NCBI GenBank assembly: GCA_938083445.1
Contig: CALKCP010000007.1
Span: forward strand, 1-64,000
DNA: 64,000 bases
Reading direction: 5' to 3'
From: an uncultured Ulvibacter sp.
Lineage (GTDB): Bacteria; Bacteroidota; Bacteroidia; Flavobacteriales; Flavobacteriaceae
The translations under genes were made by a program, and so were the position numbers. The notes under the pieces were generated by a model. That model saw nothing but the letters and a program-made list of their open reading frames with translations. It did no database searches and was not told where the DNA came from. Shown here piece by piece: positions 19,967 through 29,554 of this stretch (position 1 is the stretch's first letter; each line of letters begins with the position of its first letter).

Positions 19967-20026
19967 AGGGGAGAATTGTTTGATTCGGAATGGAATTTCA
20001 ACAAGACTTAAAAAATAATAATGAGC

Positions 20027-20041
20027 TTCCATGACATGGAA
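20027..20041. promoter_or_regulatory. 15-bp dyad upstream of lipoprotein genes
   Basis: TTCCATG, one central A, CATGGAA: a perfect 7-bp inverted repeat. It directly abuts a TAATTTG sequence that resembles a -7 box. There is no following T tract, so it is more likely a protein-binding site than a holA terminator. Confidence 0.3.
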
Positions 20042-20126
20042 TAATTTGAATTCTTTTTGCTATTTTCACTATCTAAAATACGGCAGCAGTTTTCTAAAAA
20101 AAGGCGCCAACTTATAACACGAACTT

Positions 20127-20798
20127 ATGAAAAATAGCGCACTCGCTTTCGGTTTTCTCTTTGTCTTAATGATTGCATCTAGTTGTAGTACAATCAAAGT
20201 TTTAGATGCATGGAAATCAGATGATATTGAAACCATCAACGCACAGACCATTCTTGTAATTGCGCGAACTGCCCATGCACCCAGTAGAGAAGCCTTCGAA
20301 CAAGGAATAGTGAAAGAACTAGCTAAAAAAGATTTGAAGGGAATTGAGAGTTATAAATTATTTCCTAAAATAGATCCCAATAAGGAATTGTCTGCAGAAG
20401 AAATTGAGATTATCAAGGGGAAGTTTCGTGCAAAGGGACTTGATGCTGTAATAGTGAGTGTCGTAAAAGATGTGAAAGAAATTTCAAAAACAACGATTGA
20501 AGGCGGATATGAAGCCGGAGCCTCATTATCGTCCTATTATAATATGAGTTATATTGGTTTTTATGGATATTACGCAAGCCCTGGATCCTATGCGACTTTT
20601 GAGGGCATCGAAGTGGATGAAACAATGACCACGAAAACAAATAAAATATATGTACTGGAGACCTCAGTACATAATTTAGATTTGCCGGAAAAAGAACAAC
20701 TCGTGGCTTTGGTGACTTCAAAAATTGACCAGCCCGATAATATTACCGCGTTGGCCGACGAATATGCTAAGGCCATTGCGAAGGCATTAAAAAAATAG
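20127..20798 (+). CDS. Lipoprotein, paralogue A of a tandem pair
   Basis: A 223-residue lipoprotein with lipobox (ASSC, cysteine at about 20) followed by STIKVLDAWKSD. The core alternates strands and helices, with ILVIARTAHAPSREAFE and a GLDAVIVSVVKDVKE stretch. A Tyr/Gly/Ser-rich segment (residues about 128-155) precedes the C-terminal strand YVLETSVHNLD. The next gene encodes a clear paralogue. I do not recognise a named family. An envelope role is inferred from the lipobox only. Confidence 0.75.
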   Translation: MKNSALAFGFLFVLMIASSCSTIKVLDAWKSDDIETINAQTILVIARTAHAPSREAFEQGIVKELAKKDLKGIESYKLFPKIDPNKELSAEEIEIIKGKFRAKGLDAVIVSVVKDVKEISKTTIEGGYEAGASLSSYYNMSYIGFYGYYASPGSYATFEGIEVDETMTTKTNKIYVLETSVHNLDLPEKEQLVALVTSKIDQPDNITALADEYAKAIAKALKK

Positions 20799-20890
20799 TC
20801 TGGCTAAAAAGAACCCTGTGATCGTTAAATGACGACCCCTTGAGATTCCTGTAAAATCAGAAAGTAATTAATCAATAAAAGATAAAAAAG

Positions 20891-21577
20891 ATGAAAAGAA
20901 TTGTTAGTTTAGGTGTAGTACTGGTCCTAGTTTTTAGTTTGAAAAGTTGCAGCGGTGTAAAAGTACTTAGTGCTTGGAAGACAGATACGGAGGCCGTAGC
21001 GTCCTTTAAAGAAAAAAACATCTTAGTAATTGCAAGAACAGCCGATAACGGTTCGCGTTTGCCATTCGAAATTGAAATTGCAAACAGTATGCGCGCAAAT
21101 GGCTTTAAGGCAACAGAGAGCTTTAAAAAAGTGCCAAACCTGCATCCTGAAAAAGAAATGACAGAAGAAAGAAAAAAGCTTATCCAAGATGTACTAGCTA
21201 ACGAAGGGTACAACGGTATCGTGATTACGACTTTAAAAGACAAATCGTCGGTAACATCTACATCCAGCAGTGGACTTTATATGGGTGGTGGTTTTGGTAG
21301 TTATTACCCAGGATATTATGGAGGGTTTAATAGTTATTATGCGACTCCATACGCCTATGGTAGTTATTATAGCGGATTCGGCGGAACTGTTCCCTTATCT
21401 ACTTCAACCTATACCACAACAACCTATGTATTGGAAACGGTTGCCTATAATCTTGATGCCGGGAAAAAGGATCAGTTAATAGCCGTAGTGACTACGGAGG
21501 TAAGCAATCCAAAAGATGCGTACAAAACAGCTGCAACCTATACCAGTAAAATAATGGAAGCGTTACAAAGCAAATAG
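20891..21577 (+). CDS. Lipoprotein, paralogue B of a tandem pair
   Basis: A 228-residue lipoprotein (lipobox LKSC) with the same framework as the preceding gene: GVKVLSAWKTD after the cysteine, NILVIARTADNGSRLPFE, GYNGIVITTLKDK, and C-terminal YVLETVAYNLD. Between them lies a low-complexity insert very rich in Gly, Tyr and Ser (about 127-165), longer than in paralogue A. Its stop is one base from the start of the AI-2E-type gene, so those two are co-transcribed. Function unknown. Confidence 0.75.
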   Translation: MKRIVSLGVVLVLVFSLKSCSGVKVLSAWKTDTEAVASFKEKNILVIARTADNGSRLPFEIEIANSMRANGFKATESFKKVPNLHPEKEMTEERKKLIQDVLANEGYNGIVITTLKDKSSVTSTSSSGLYMGGGFGSYYPGYYGGFNSYYATPYAYGSYYSGFGGTVPLSTSTYTTTTYVLETVAYNLDAGKKDQLIAVVTTEVSNPKDAYKTAATYTSKIMEALQSK

Positions 21578-21578
21578 A

Positions 21579-22625
21579 ATGAAAGGAAACGTTTCTATAA
21601 CTCAACTCATTCGAATCGTCTTGTTGCTGCTATTTTTGGCTTGGTGTTTTTTTATCATTAAGCCATTTGTTTTAATCATTTTATGGGCGGCTATTATTGC
21701 CATAGCGCTTTTTCCAATCTATGATCGCCTTGTGCTAAAGATTGGGGTTGCGAGAAAAAAAATGGTTACCGTCGTTTTTACGCTAATTGCAACAACATTG
21801 GTACTTGTTCCTGGTTATTTACTTACAAGTTCTGTGATGGCATCGACTATGGAGACTGCCAATAAGATAAGAACTGACACCTTTCAAATACCTAAACCTG
21901 ACCCCAGTGTTAAAGAGTGGCCGATCATTGGTGTGCAACTATTTGACAATTGGTCTGAAGCTTCTAAGAACATAAAAAAGTACAGTTCTAAGCATAAAGA
22001 CGTAATCCTAGATCAAGGATCTACTTTATTTAGCGGATTTAAAGGATTTGTTGGAGCCTTGGTCGTTTTTGCTTCAGCGTTTTTAATCGCGGTCGTATTT
22101 ATGTATTATTCAGATAAAGGGTATAGTACTGTTCAATTATTTTCCTCCAAAATTCTTGGGAAAGATGGAGATGAGATGATGCTTATGTCTAGAGATACCG
22201 TGCGCAGTGTGGTGAAAGGAATTCTATTGGTGGCTTTGATACAGGCGAGCTTGTCATTTATTGGCTTCAAAGCAATTGGTATTCCTGCTGCAGGGATATT
22301 TACGTTTCTTGTGCTTGTTGCCGCCATTATTCAATTACCGGTTATCATCATACTGATCCCTGCGATTCTTTTGGCCTTTTCAATCTCCGAGACTACGCCA
22401 GCGATTATTTTCACAATCTATTGCTTGCTCATTGGTATTTCAGATAATATTTTGAAACCACTATTACTCGGTAAAGAACTTAAAACGCCTATAATTATCA
22501 TACTAGTTGGTTCGATAGGAGGGATGTTACTTCACGGAATTATAGGCTTATTTATTGGAGCTGTAGTGCTAGCTGTAATGCACAGAATGTACAACTATTG
22601 GGTGAATTCTGAAGATTTGGCTTAA
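21579..22625 (+). CDS. AI-2E family transporter (PerM/UPF0118)
   Basis: A 348-residue membrane protein of the PerM/TqsA superfamily, with several N-terminal membrane segments, a soluble middle part and a C-terminal bundle containing the family stretch IGISDNILKPLLLG and GLFIGAVVLAV. Members export autoinducer-2 or act as sodium/proton antiporters; the sequence does not decide which. It starts one base after the upstream lipoprotein gene, suggesting joint expression. Confidence 0.87.
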   Translation: MKGNVSITQLIRIVLLLLFLAWCFFIIKPFVLIILWAAIIAIALFPIYDRLVLKIGVARKKMVTVVFTLIATTLVLVPGYLLTSSVMASTMETANKIRTDTFQIPKPDPSVKEWPIIGVQLFDNWSEASKNIKKYSSKHKDVILDQGSTLFSGFKGFVGALVVFASAFLIAVVFMYYSDKGYSTVQLFSSKILGKDGDEMMLMSRDTVRSVVKGILLVALIQASLSFIGFKAIGIPAAGIFTFLVLVAAIIQLPVIIILIPAILLAFSISETTPAIIFTIYCLLIGISDNILKPLLLGKELKTPIIIILVGSIGGMLLHGIIGLFIGAVVLAVMHRMYNYWVNSEDLA

Positions 22626-22718
22626 GAACTGGAATTTTAAAACAAATGAAGCGTTTTTAATAAGAAGCCATAACTATGGATAGGTTTTTCTGGAATTATC
22701 ACTTCGATTAACATGTTA

Positions 22719-23411
22719 CTACCCCGTATGGGCAGTCTTTTTATTCAGAAGATCGAAAATCATTAAATTTCCGAAGAGCATCGTAAAGGCATATCCAATA
22801 TCTTCCACTGGAATTGTAATCAGCCTAATACCGAGGTTCTCTGTATTGTCGTACCATACAACTGGGATATCGGTAATGAGCCCTGTTAAGATCCCGTTTA
22901 CTACAAAGAAAGGGATAAGAATAATCAAAAACGAAATATAAAACTGCTGTAACAGTTCAATTTTGAAGCGCATCCCTAGTGCGATTGCAACCAAGAGAAA
23001 AGAGAAGTTAACTACGGTATACGCTCTTGGATAAAAGAAGATAATTAAAAAAAGAGACACACCAAGAAGGGCTACTGAAATGTAGCGCGTGGTTGTTTTG
23101 TTTAGTTTAAGCTTAGGAAAGGCGTAGAAAAGTGCAAAATGCGAGAACAGACTAACAAAAGGAATGATATAAAAGAACAACCATTCTTCTAGGGGCATTT
23201 TTAAAAAATAAATTCCTAGACAATATTCTTCTGTAAATCCCCAAATCCCGTGTGCTGTAAAAATGGCATCCCAAATCAGAAAAACAGCAGCTACAACGGT
23301 GGTTGATATGGTGAAGTTTTTCCAGTTTTTAATAAAGTCAATCCCAAAAATAGAAAATAAGATGGGTACAACCCCAGAAGCCACAAGAATTATAAAGTAA
23401 AGTGGTGTCAT
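22719..23411 (-). CDS. Lycopene cyclase domain protein
   Basis: A 230-residue polytopic membrane protein of the CrtYc/CrtYd (heterodimeric type) cyclase family in fused form, with about seven membrane segments. The repeated motif with a PLEEWLFFYIIPF core is at about 91-103, and a second half-repeat includes IPVEDIGYAF near 200. It would convert lycopene to beta-carotene in the membrane. It is the last gene of the five-gene carotenoid operon and overlaps crtZ by four bases (ATGA). Enzyme type is clear; product is inferred from neighbours. Confidence 0.88.
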   Translation of the reverse strand: MTPLYFIILVASGVVPILFSIFGIDFIKNWKNFTISTTVVAAVFLIWDAIFTAHGIWGFTEEYCLGIYFLKMPLEEWLFFYIIPFVSLFSHFALFYAFPKLKLNKTTTRYISVALLGVSLFLIIFFYPRAYTVVNFSFLLVAIALGMRFKIELLQQFYISFLIILIPFFVVNGILTGLITDIPVVWYDNTENLGIRLITIPVEDIGYAFTMLFGNLMIFDLLNKKTAHTG

Positions 23412-23869
23412 CGTCCAGCTGTTTTTCTGAAATATTTTTTAGGGACATTTAACATACCGAAACATTCTCCATCTTCTTTACCTAAGTGTTTGTGATGAAT
23501 TTTATGCGCTTTCCGTAATCCTAAGAGATATTTGTTTTTAGTGTGTTTAAACCACTTAAACCTTTGGTGAATCAACACATCATGAATGATGAAATAGGTA
23601 ATGCCATAACCCAGCACACCCAGGCCAATGAAAAACTTGAAGTTTAACTCTGGGTTTACACCAAAATAGAACAATGTAATACTTGGAATCGCCCCTAAAA
23701 CAAAAAAAGCATCGTTCTTTTCGAAAACATTTTGGTATTTAGGCTGGTGGTGATCTGCATGCAGATACCAAAGAAATCCATGCATAACGTATTTATGAAT
23801 GAGCCAGGTAACGACTTCCATAAGAAGATAAGTTACCAGTGTAATTATAATGTATGAAAAGATCATCAT
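23408..23869 (-). CDS. crtZ: Beta-carotene 3-hydroxylase
   Basis: A 153-residue membrane di-iron hydroxylase of the fatty acid hydroxylase superfamily. Histidine clusters are visible: HKYVMH, HADHH, HDVLIH and HKIHHKH, the expected eight-plus histidines. It adds hydroxyls to the beta rings, giving zeaxanthin from beta-carotene. It overlaps the genes on both sides by four bases (ATGA), showing translational coupling inside the carotenoid operon. Confidence 0.92.
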   Translation of the reverse strand: MMIFSYIIITLVTYLLMEVVTWLIHKYVMHGFLWYLHADHHQPKYQNVFEKNDAFFVLGAIPSITLFYFGVNPELNFKFFIGLGVLGYGITYFIIHDVLIHQRFKWFKHTKNKYLLGLRKAHKIHHKHLGKEDGECFGMLNVPKKYFRKTAGR

Positions 23870-24303
23870 AATGAAGTGTTGTTGTAAATGAGTGAGTCTA
23901 AATAATCGGAGTCATCTAAAATATCTAGTTTGCTTCTTAGAAATAGTTTATCCTCCATAATATTATCTTTATATCCCAAAAAGCTGGGCGTTTTTTCTTG
24001 TAAAAAAAGGCGAACGTACCTAAGGTGCACATTTGTCGGATTTGATTGAACAAGCGAATCTAATTTTCTCTTTCCATTTTTAAATATCCGAAGTTTTAAA
24101 ATGGGATTGTAGCCATATCTCGCCTGCTTCATTTGGACGGCACATACATATCCTACAACTGATGGTTCTGAGCTTAGCCTATAATTCGCAATAAAAACCA
24201 CTTCAGATTCTTTCGACTTTAGTTCGTGAAATTCCTTCACAACATCTTTTAAATTATCGGATGAGATAAATAAAATAAACAGTAAGGAGAGTAAACCTAT
24301 CAT
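23866..24303 (-). CDS. Unknown protein embedded in the carotenoid operon
   Basis: A 145-residue protein with a hydrophobic N-terminal segment (residues 1-14), either a signal peptide or an anchor, followed by an alpha/beta soluble part. Visible features include FIANYRLSSEPSVVGYVCAV and a conserved-looking YGYNPILKLRIFKNGKRKLD; there is no enzyme motif I recognise. It sits between crtB (one-base overlap, TAATG) and crtZ (ATGA overlap), so it is made with the pathway enzymes. The size and place match an unnamed gene common in flavobacterial crt operons (recalled). It may be an assembly or export factor for carotenoids; this is a guess. Confidence 0.75.
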   Translation of the reverse strand: MIGLLSLLFILFISSDNLKDVVKEFHELKSKESEVVFIANYRLSSEPSVVGYVCAVQMKQARYGYNPILKLRIFKNGKRKLDSLVQSNPTNVHLRYVRLFLQEKTPSFLGYKDNIMEDKLFLRSKLDILDDSDYLDSLIYNNTSL

Positions 24304-25142
24304 TATGCAATCTTGAAATTATAGCTAATATACGATTCAAACAGAAGGTATGTCTTTAATGAATTTGAAACTCTAATTCTTTTTTCCATTAAAACCTCCG
24401 CAGGTGTTTTGTCTACTTTTTTGAGCAGTTGCACATAATACTTATACGCTACATAGACTCCAAATCTCGCTTCTTTCGGTAATTTTTGAATTCCAACGTA
24501 GGCCGCTTTAAAATCTTCTTTAATTTCTTTGACAATTTTATTTTTATCCTCGGTCGAGAGATTGGCAGGGTCTATGTTAGGAAAATAGGTGCGATTTAAA
24601 TGATCGTAATCTTGTTTTAGGTCTCTTAAGAAATTTACCTTTTGAAAGGCAGAACCAAGACTCATCGCAGACTTTTTTAAGCGCTCATATTCTTCAGTAT
24701 CGCCATTTACAAACACTTTTAAGCACATCAGTCCAACCACATCTGCAGAGCCATATATGTAGTCCTCCATCTCTTGTTGATTGGTATAGATTTGTTTTGA
24801 TAAATCGGCTCGCATGCTTCTTAAAAATGCCTGCACAAGGGCATGGTCAATGTTGTATTCTTTTACTGTTTTTTGAAAGGCGTGGATGACGGGATTTGTA
24901 CTTATTCCATTTTTTAGCGCATAGGTATATTCTTCTTCAAACCTGTTTAATAGCTCTTCCTGCGGATAGCCTTCGAAACTATCTACTATTTCATCTGCCA
25001 CACGAACAAAGCCATAGATATTGTAGATAGCTTGCCGAATACTAGGTGCTAATAAGCCAACCGCAATTGAAAACGAAGTGCTGTATTTTTTCGTGATTAA
25101 TGTAGCACTATCATTTGAAATAGTATCAAAAAGTTCCTTCAT
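24303..25142 (-). CDS. crtB: 15-cis-phytoene synthase
   Basis: A 279-residue all-alpha prenyltransferase of the squalene/phytoene synthase family that condenses two geranylgeranyl diphosphates to phytoene. The first aspartate-rich motif is in [11 protein letters not shown] and the second in [18 protein letters not shown]. The [21 protein letters not shown] start is typical. It overlaps crtI by four bases and the next gene by one. First committed step of the pathway. Confidence 0.95.
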   Translation of the reverse strand: MKELFDTISNDSATLITKKYSTSFSIAVGLLAPSIRQAIYNIYGFVRVADEIVDSFEGYPQEELLNRFEEEYTYALKNGISTNPVIHAFQKTVKEYNIDHALVQAFLRSMRADLSKQIYTNQQEMEDYIYGSADVVGLMCLKVFVNGDTEEYERLKKSAMSLGSAFQKVNFLRDLKQDYDHLNRTYFPNIDPANLSTEDKNKIVKEIKEDFKAAYVGIQKLPKEARFGVYVAYKYYVQLLKKVDKTPAEVLMEKRIRVSNSLKTYLLFESYISYNFKIA

Positions 25143-26602
25143 CGTAATTGCTTTAAAATTGATTCAGCTGCAATTTTTCCGGATATCAGCGCAGGCGGTA
25201 CACCTGGACCTGGAACGGTTAATTGCCCTGTAAAAAATAAATTAGTTACTTTCTTGCTTTTTATTTTTGGCCTCATAAATGCCGTTTGGGTAAGTGTGTT
25301 GGCCAACCCATATGCATTGCCTTTATAAGAGTTGTAATCTTTAACGAAATCATTGATGCAGTAGGATTTTACAAATAATATATCGTCTGTTAATTTTTGA
25401 CTGGTTAGTTTTTCCAGCCGTGTAATAATTAAATCGAAATACTTCGTTCTATGCGCCTCCGTATCTTCTATTCCTGAAGCAATTGGAATTAAAAATGTGG
25501 CGGCCTCTTTATTCTCTGGTGCGAAAGCTTCATCCGAAATACTCGGAAAACTTGCATAAAATAGTGGGTCTTTCGGCCAAGAAGGGGTGTCGTAAATGTA
25601 TTCAGCATGTGAATCAAATTCTTCATCAAAAAATAAGGTATGATGGGAAACGCCACTCAGTTTTTTATTGAACCCCACATAAAATAATAAAGACGAAGGG
25701 GCAAATGTTTTTTTCGTCCAGTATGCTTCTGAATACTGTCTGTATTTTAAATCGAGTAATTGCTCGGTATGATGATAGTCTGCACCACTTAAAACAAAAT
25801 CGGCTGCAATGGTTTCACCATTTACAGAAATACTGTCGGCCTTATTTGATGCTACATTTATTTTCTCAACATTGGCGCTGGTAATAAAAGTGACTCCAAG
25901 GTCTTTCGCCAAATGCTCCATGGCCCTTACAACCTCAAACATACCACCTTTTGGGTGCCAAGTGCCTAAACCAAAATCTGCCCAATTCATAAAATTGTAC
26001 ATCGCAGGTGTCTTGCTAGGTTTTGCTCCTAAAAACAAAACAGGAAATTCTAATATTTTTAGTAATCGCGGGTTTGTAAACTTACTGTGAACTTGTTTTC
26101 TAATATCAAAAAACAATTGGTTTAATTTGGTAATTGTTTTGGGACTAATCAACTCTAAGGGGGAAACACCAGGCCTATACACAAGATCTTTTACAGCAAC
26201 ATCGTAATTGCTTTTGGCTTGTGCTAAGAATTTTTTTAACTGAATAGAACTTCCTTTTTCTTCTTGCTCGAACAGCGCGTAGATTTCATCTATTTTAGAA
26301 GATATTTTAATAGAATCTCCGGGATTGTAGTATACTTCATAGGCGGGATTCAATTTTTCAAGATGATAATAGTCTGATGGGGTTTTTCCAAAATCACCAA
26401 AAAATCGCTCAAAAACATCAGGCATCCAATACCACGTTGGCCCCATGTCAAAAAGAAATCCATCTTTCCTGTACTGCCTTGCTCTTCCTCCAATCTGCTC
26501 GTTTTTTTCAAAGACAGTAACTTGGTGACCGGCTTTCGCTAGATAACACGCAGCAGCCAAAGATGAAAATCCAGAACCCAAAACGCTAATTGTTTTACTC
26601 AT
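25139..26602 (-). CDS. crtI: Phytoene desaturase
   Basis: A 487-residue FAD-dependent desaturase that turns phytoene into lycopene. The N-terminal dinucleotide-binding site reads [17 protein letters not shown], followed by [13 protein letters not shown]. The C-terminus carries the family [13 protein letters not shown]. The length is typical of CrtI. It is the first gene of the operon, so its promoter in the 434-base upstream gap should drive all five genes. Confidence 0.95.
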   Translation of the reverse strand: MSKTISVLGSGFSSLAAACYLAKAGHQVTVFEKNEQIGGRARQYRKDGFLFDMGPTWYWMPDVFERFFGDFGKTPSDYYHLEKLNPAYEVYYNPGDSIKISSKIDEIYALFEQEEKGSSIQLKKFLAQAKSNYDVAVKDLVYRPGVSPLELISPKTITKLNQLFFDIRKQVHSKFTNPRLLKILEFPVLFLGAKPSKTPAMYNFMNWADFGLGTWHPKGGMFEVVRAMEHLAKDLGVTFITSANVEKINVASNKADSISVNGETIAADFVLSGADYHHTEQLLDLKYRQYSEAYWTKKTFAPSSLLFYVGFNKKLSGVSHHTLFFDEEFDSHAEYIYDTPSWPKDPLFYASFPSISDEAFAPENKEAATFLIPIASGIEDTEAHRTKYFDLIITRLEKLTSQKLTDDILFVKSYCINDFVKDYNSYKGNAYGLANTLTQTAFMRPKIKSKKVTNLFFTGQLTVPGPGVPPALISGKIAAESILKQLR

Positions 26603-27036
26603 AAAATTGTAAATTGTGATTCAAGAAAGGATGGTAATTTAATTAAAAAATCTCAAAAAAATACTTTTAAATGGGTCTTTCAATTAAAATTTAACAGTAC
26701 ATCTTTTCTTTTTCAAGTGTATACTTTTTGATAGCTTTGAACTAACATGTTGGCACATAGTGTATTGTTTACAACTATTAAAACCGTCTCAATAATTGTA
26801 AAGATAGGAAGAACTATCTACTTGTTTAGCTAAAATGTATATTAATTAAACAAAATAAAGATGTTCTGTAGCTGTTTGAAATTGAATCTAATAAAAAATC
26901 AAGGCTACATCTTCTTTGAAAGAGCAGTTAGCATAAGAGATATGCTTCTGAAGCGAATGTAATGAGCCGTGTTTCTAATTCTTTTATTCTAACTAAGAAA
27001 GAGGTGCTTGGAAGTCCTGGTGCAGAAAAAAACTTC
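26603..27036. other. Control region between crtI and the MerR/CarH-like gene
   Basis: A 434-base AT-rich gap without a plausible gene. For crtI (minus strand), a TTG followed after 17 bases by TATTTTTTTG lies about 65 bases upstream of the ATG and is a possible promoter with an imperfect -7 box. The word AATTGTAAA occurs twice, at 26605-26613 and 26794-26802, with the related ATTGTTTACAA at about 26764. These could be binding sites for the upstream regulator, but the words are AT-rich and may be chance. Confidence 0.35.
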
Positions 27037-27933
27037 TTAATTTATGGTAAGCGCTTCGTTTAAACCAGATTTGAAAATAATTTTTTCATTTTTATTCTCT
27101 TTAGAGAAGTCATCCCAGATCTTACCAACAACAATGCATTTGTTTATGGAGTGGGCCAACAATTTTTCAATGTTACTTAAAAATTCTATTTTCTCTTCAG
27201 CAGGTTTGTCTAGCATGAAATACGTAATCCATGTACAACTTTTAACATGAGAGTTTAAATAAAACAGGTTGTCAAAGGGAATGCTTTTTCCTAGATAAAC
27301 AACCTTTTTACCATTTAGCTTTAAAGAGTAATTTAAAAACATTAAGCCTAAATCATGGATTTCACCAAAAGGAAGAAATAAGATGTTTACATGACTATTT
27401 TTATTACCAACTGCTGGCAAACTAGCAATATTTAATGCGATCTTTTGATAAATTAAATTGGATATAAAATGTTCGTGTACAGGTTTTATCGCGTTGGTTT
27501 GCCACAATAAGCCCATATGATTTAAAAGGGGGATGTATATGTTTTTAAATATGTCTTCAAATGATATTTTTTTAATTTGTTGGGAATATATTTTCTCAAA
27601 TAAAATTTCATCAAAAGTATACATACCAATAATCAACGAATTGATTTCATAGTTATTTGAGAATGTTTTCAAAGAAAAGGATGTCGCTTCCTCGGCCAAT
27701 TCACTTTCCGTAAATTTTGCGATTTTAGAAATTTTATAATTGTTGTTGTACAGCAAACTAATATTCAAAATCTTTTGAAGATCTACGAGATTATACATCC
27801 GTATATTCCGATTTAATCTAGTGGGATTTAACAAATCATATCGTTTTTCCCAAATGCGAATCGTGTGCGCCTTAATACCGGTTAAAATTTCTAAATCCTG
27901 TATTGTGAACGTATCCTTGATGCTGTTTACCAT
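27037..27933 (-). CDS. MerR family regulator with CarH-like B12-binding domain
   Basis: A 298-residue regulator. An N-terminal MerR helix-turn-helix (residues about 9-70: HTIRIWEKRYDLLNPTR) is followed by a cobalamin-binding module. The sequence has W144, then nine residues, E154-H155, then 35 residues, and E191-x-H193-x-x-G196, matching the Wx9EH and ExHxxG signatures described for adenosylcobalamin photoreceptors of the CarH/LitR type; H193 would be the lower cobalt ligand. The residue after W144 is Gln where Thermus CarH has His (from memory). The start at 27933 is preferred over a longer frame to 27987 because family proteins begin at this point. It lies upstream of, and reads into, the crt operon, which it probably represses in the dark. 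Confidence 0.85.
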   Translation of the reverse strand: MVNSIKDTFTIQDLEILTGIKAHTIRIWEKRYDLLNPTRLNRNIRMYNLVDLQKILNISLLYNNNYKISKIAKFTESELAEEATSFSLKTFSNNYEINSLIIGMYTFDEILFEKIYSQQIKKISFEDIFKNIYIPLLNHMGLLWQTNAIKPVHEHFISNLIYQKIALNIASLPAVGNKNSHVNILFLPFGEIHDLGLMFLNYSLKLNGKKVVYLGKSIPFDNLFYLNSHVKSCTWITYFMLDKPAEEKIEFLSNIEKLLAHSINKCIVVGKIWDDFSKENKNEKIIFKSGLNEALTIN

Positions 27934-28202
27934 AATACCTATTTTGCTATACAAAAATAGGATAATTATTTGTAACCCACGGAACAAATACGAATATGAA
28001 ATAAAGATAACAGAAGTATTAGGCGAAGCAGTATTATGTTGTTCATTTTATAGCTTATGTCGTCATAAAAATTGATTCTGTAATGCGGTCTTAATACGCA
28101 GAGGTTTGACACCGTGTTTTTATGATAAGGACACGATAACAGGTCCACTTTATGAGTTCATTAAGCTCCGTTCAAAAGAGAAATGGCATTGTGATAGGCA
28201 TA

Positions 28203-28865
28203 TTAAAACGTAACGAAGGTGATGATGTTTAATTGATCACGGCTGTTTTGCTCAAAGAACTGGTTCATATAGCCCGCTTCCATTCTTATATTCGTATTGA
28301 TGCGATACCCTAGGCCTGCATACACTCTATTTCTGTCAAAGACGTTGGATTCTGTATTCAGAAAAATTTCGTTGTAAGCAGATAGGTATAGTTTGTTGTT
28401 TTCTTTGTTGGTCAAAGGAATATTTGCCGCTAAAAAATAACGGAACCGCAGCTTATAATCACTTTCAACAAAGCGTTGTTCGAAGCGGTATCGATGACTT
28501 AATCCAACCACACCTATTTTTTGCTTCGATGTGAATTGCTGAAAAATTCGATGCTCGTTCACTGAAACTTTCTCCGTACTGTTGTCTAAATAATTTTCAG
28601 ACAAAATGTAACCATAGCCAATTAATATATTGCTCTTGCCTTCATTAAAGGTGTATCCCAATCCAGTTCGAAGTAACAATTGCTCTAAATCACCAATAAA
28701 ATTGTAATTTCTGTATTGAACTTCATTGTGGATGTTCCATGTATCGTTGAGTTTCTTATTACCTATATAAATAAGCCAATTACCAAACTCACTTTCCTGA
28801 CTTTGCACAGAAGCAGGCAGCATAAATCCAAGTATTAACGCTATTATTTTTATTCGTGTCTTCAT
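28203..28865 (-). CDS. DUF2490 family outer-membrane protein
   Basis: A 220-residue protein with a signal peptide (about 22 residues, ending VQSQ) and a predicted beta-barrel rich in alternating aromatic strands, ending in F. WLIYIGNKKLNDTWNIHNEVQYRNY is typical of the DUF2490 family, whose role is unknown. It is the third gene after sulP and the carbonic anhydrase, with a 29-base gap, so it probably belongs to the same transcript. An outer-membrane porin-like role in anion uptake is a possible inference. Confidence 0.82.
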   Translation of the reverse strand: MKTRIKIIALILGFMLPASVQSQESEFGNWLIYIGNKKLNDTWNIHNEVQYRNYNFIGDLEQLLLRTGLGYTFNEGKSNILIGYGYILSENYLDNSTEKVSVNEHRIFQQFTSKQKIGVVGLSHRYRFEQRFVESDYKLRFRYFLAANIPLTNKENNKLYLSAYNEIFLNTESNVFDRNRVYAGLGYRINTNIRMEAGYMNQFFEQNSRDQLNIITFVTF

Positions 28866-28894
28866 TTTATCGTATTTAGTTAAGGCGTTTATTT

Positions 28895-29524
28895 TTATTC
28901 TGAAAAAGTTACCGCACCCGTTTTGACGTCATACATGGCTCCAACAATCTGAATTTCTCCTTGTGAGTGCATCTCCGAAAGAACATCACTCTCTTTAAGA
29001 ATCCTGTCAATAGTTAGTTGTACATTTTTTGTTGAGACCTTATTAACGAATTCTGAATTAGAAGAATTTCTTAGGCTTTTGTCCTCAGGAAATGTAACCG
29101 CAGAAACAGCTGGTTTTATTTTGTCAAGCAAGCCGGTTAAATTGCCCATTTTAGCATTGTCACACGCACCTTTTACAGCACCACATGCTGTATGACCCAA
29201 AACCACTACAAGCCTCGTCCCTGCAAGTTTACATGCGAACTCCATACTACCCAGGATGTCTTCATTTACAAAGTTCCCAGCAATGCGAATACTAAAAACA
29301 TCACCCACGCCCTGGTCAAAAACGAGTTCAGCCGATACCCTTGAATCGATGCAACTCAAAACTGTTGCGAACGGGAACTGACCTTCACCTGTATTCTTTA
29401 CTTGCTCAATAAGGTTTCTTGTCGCTTTTAGGTTTTTCTGAAACCTTGCGTTCCCTTCTTTTAAGTGATGTAAAGATTTTGCGGGTGTCATTGTATTTTG
29501 CGATTCTTTTGTGTGTGCTTTCAT
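28895..29524 (-). CDS. Beta-class carbonic anhydrase
   Basis: A 209-residue zinc enzyme interconverting CO2 and bicarbonate. The zinc ligands are visible: C58 with D60 and R62 in CIDSR, and H111 and C114 in GHTACGAVKGACD. The N-terminus is hydrophilic, so the protein appears cytoplasmic; the ATG 33 bases further in is an alternative start. It lies 30 bases after the SulP gene, an arrangement known for bicarbonate transport and hydration pairs. Confidence 0.94.
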   Translation of the reverse strand: MKAHTKESQNTMTPAKSLHHLKEGNARFQKNLKATRNLIEQVKNTGEGQFPFATVLSCIDSRVSAELVFDQGVGDVFSIRIAGNFVNEDILGSMEFACKLAGTRLVVVLGHTACGAVKGACDNAKMGNLTGLLDKIKPAVSAVTFPEDKSLRNSSNSEFVNKVSTKNVQLTIDRILKESDVLSEMHSQGEIQIVGAMYDVKTGAVTFSE

Positions 29525-29554
29525 AGTTTTAGAGATTTAAGGTTATATGGTACA

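Noticed and set aside
26747-26836. A 29-codon frame in the crtI/regulator gap
   Set aside because: No promoter and no conserved feature; lies in the likely control region.
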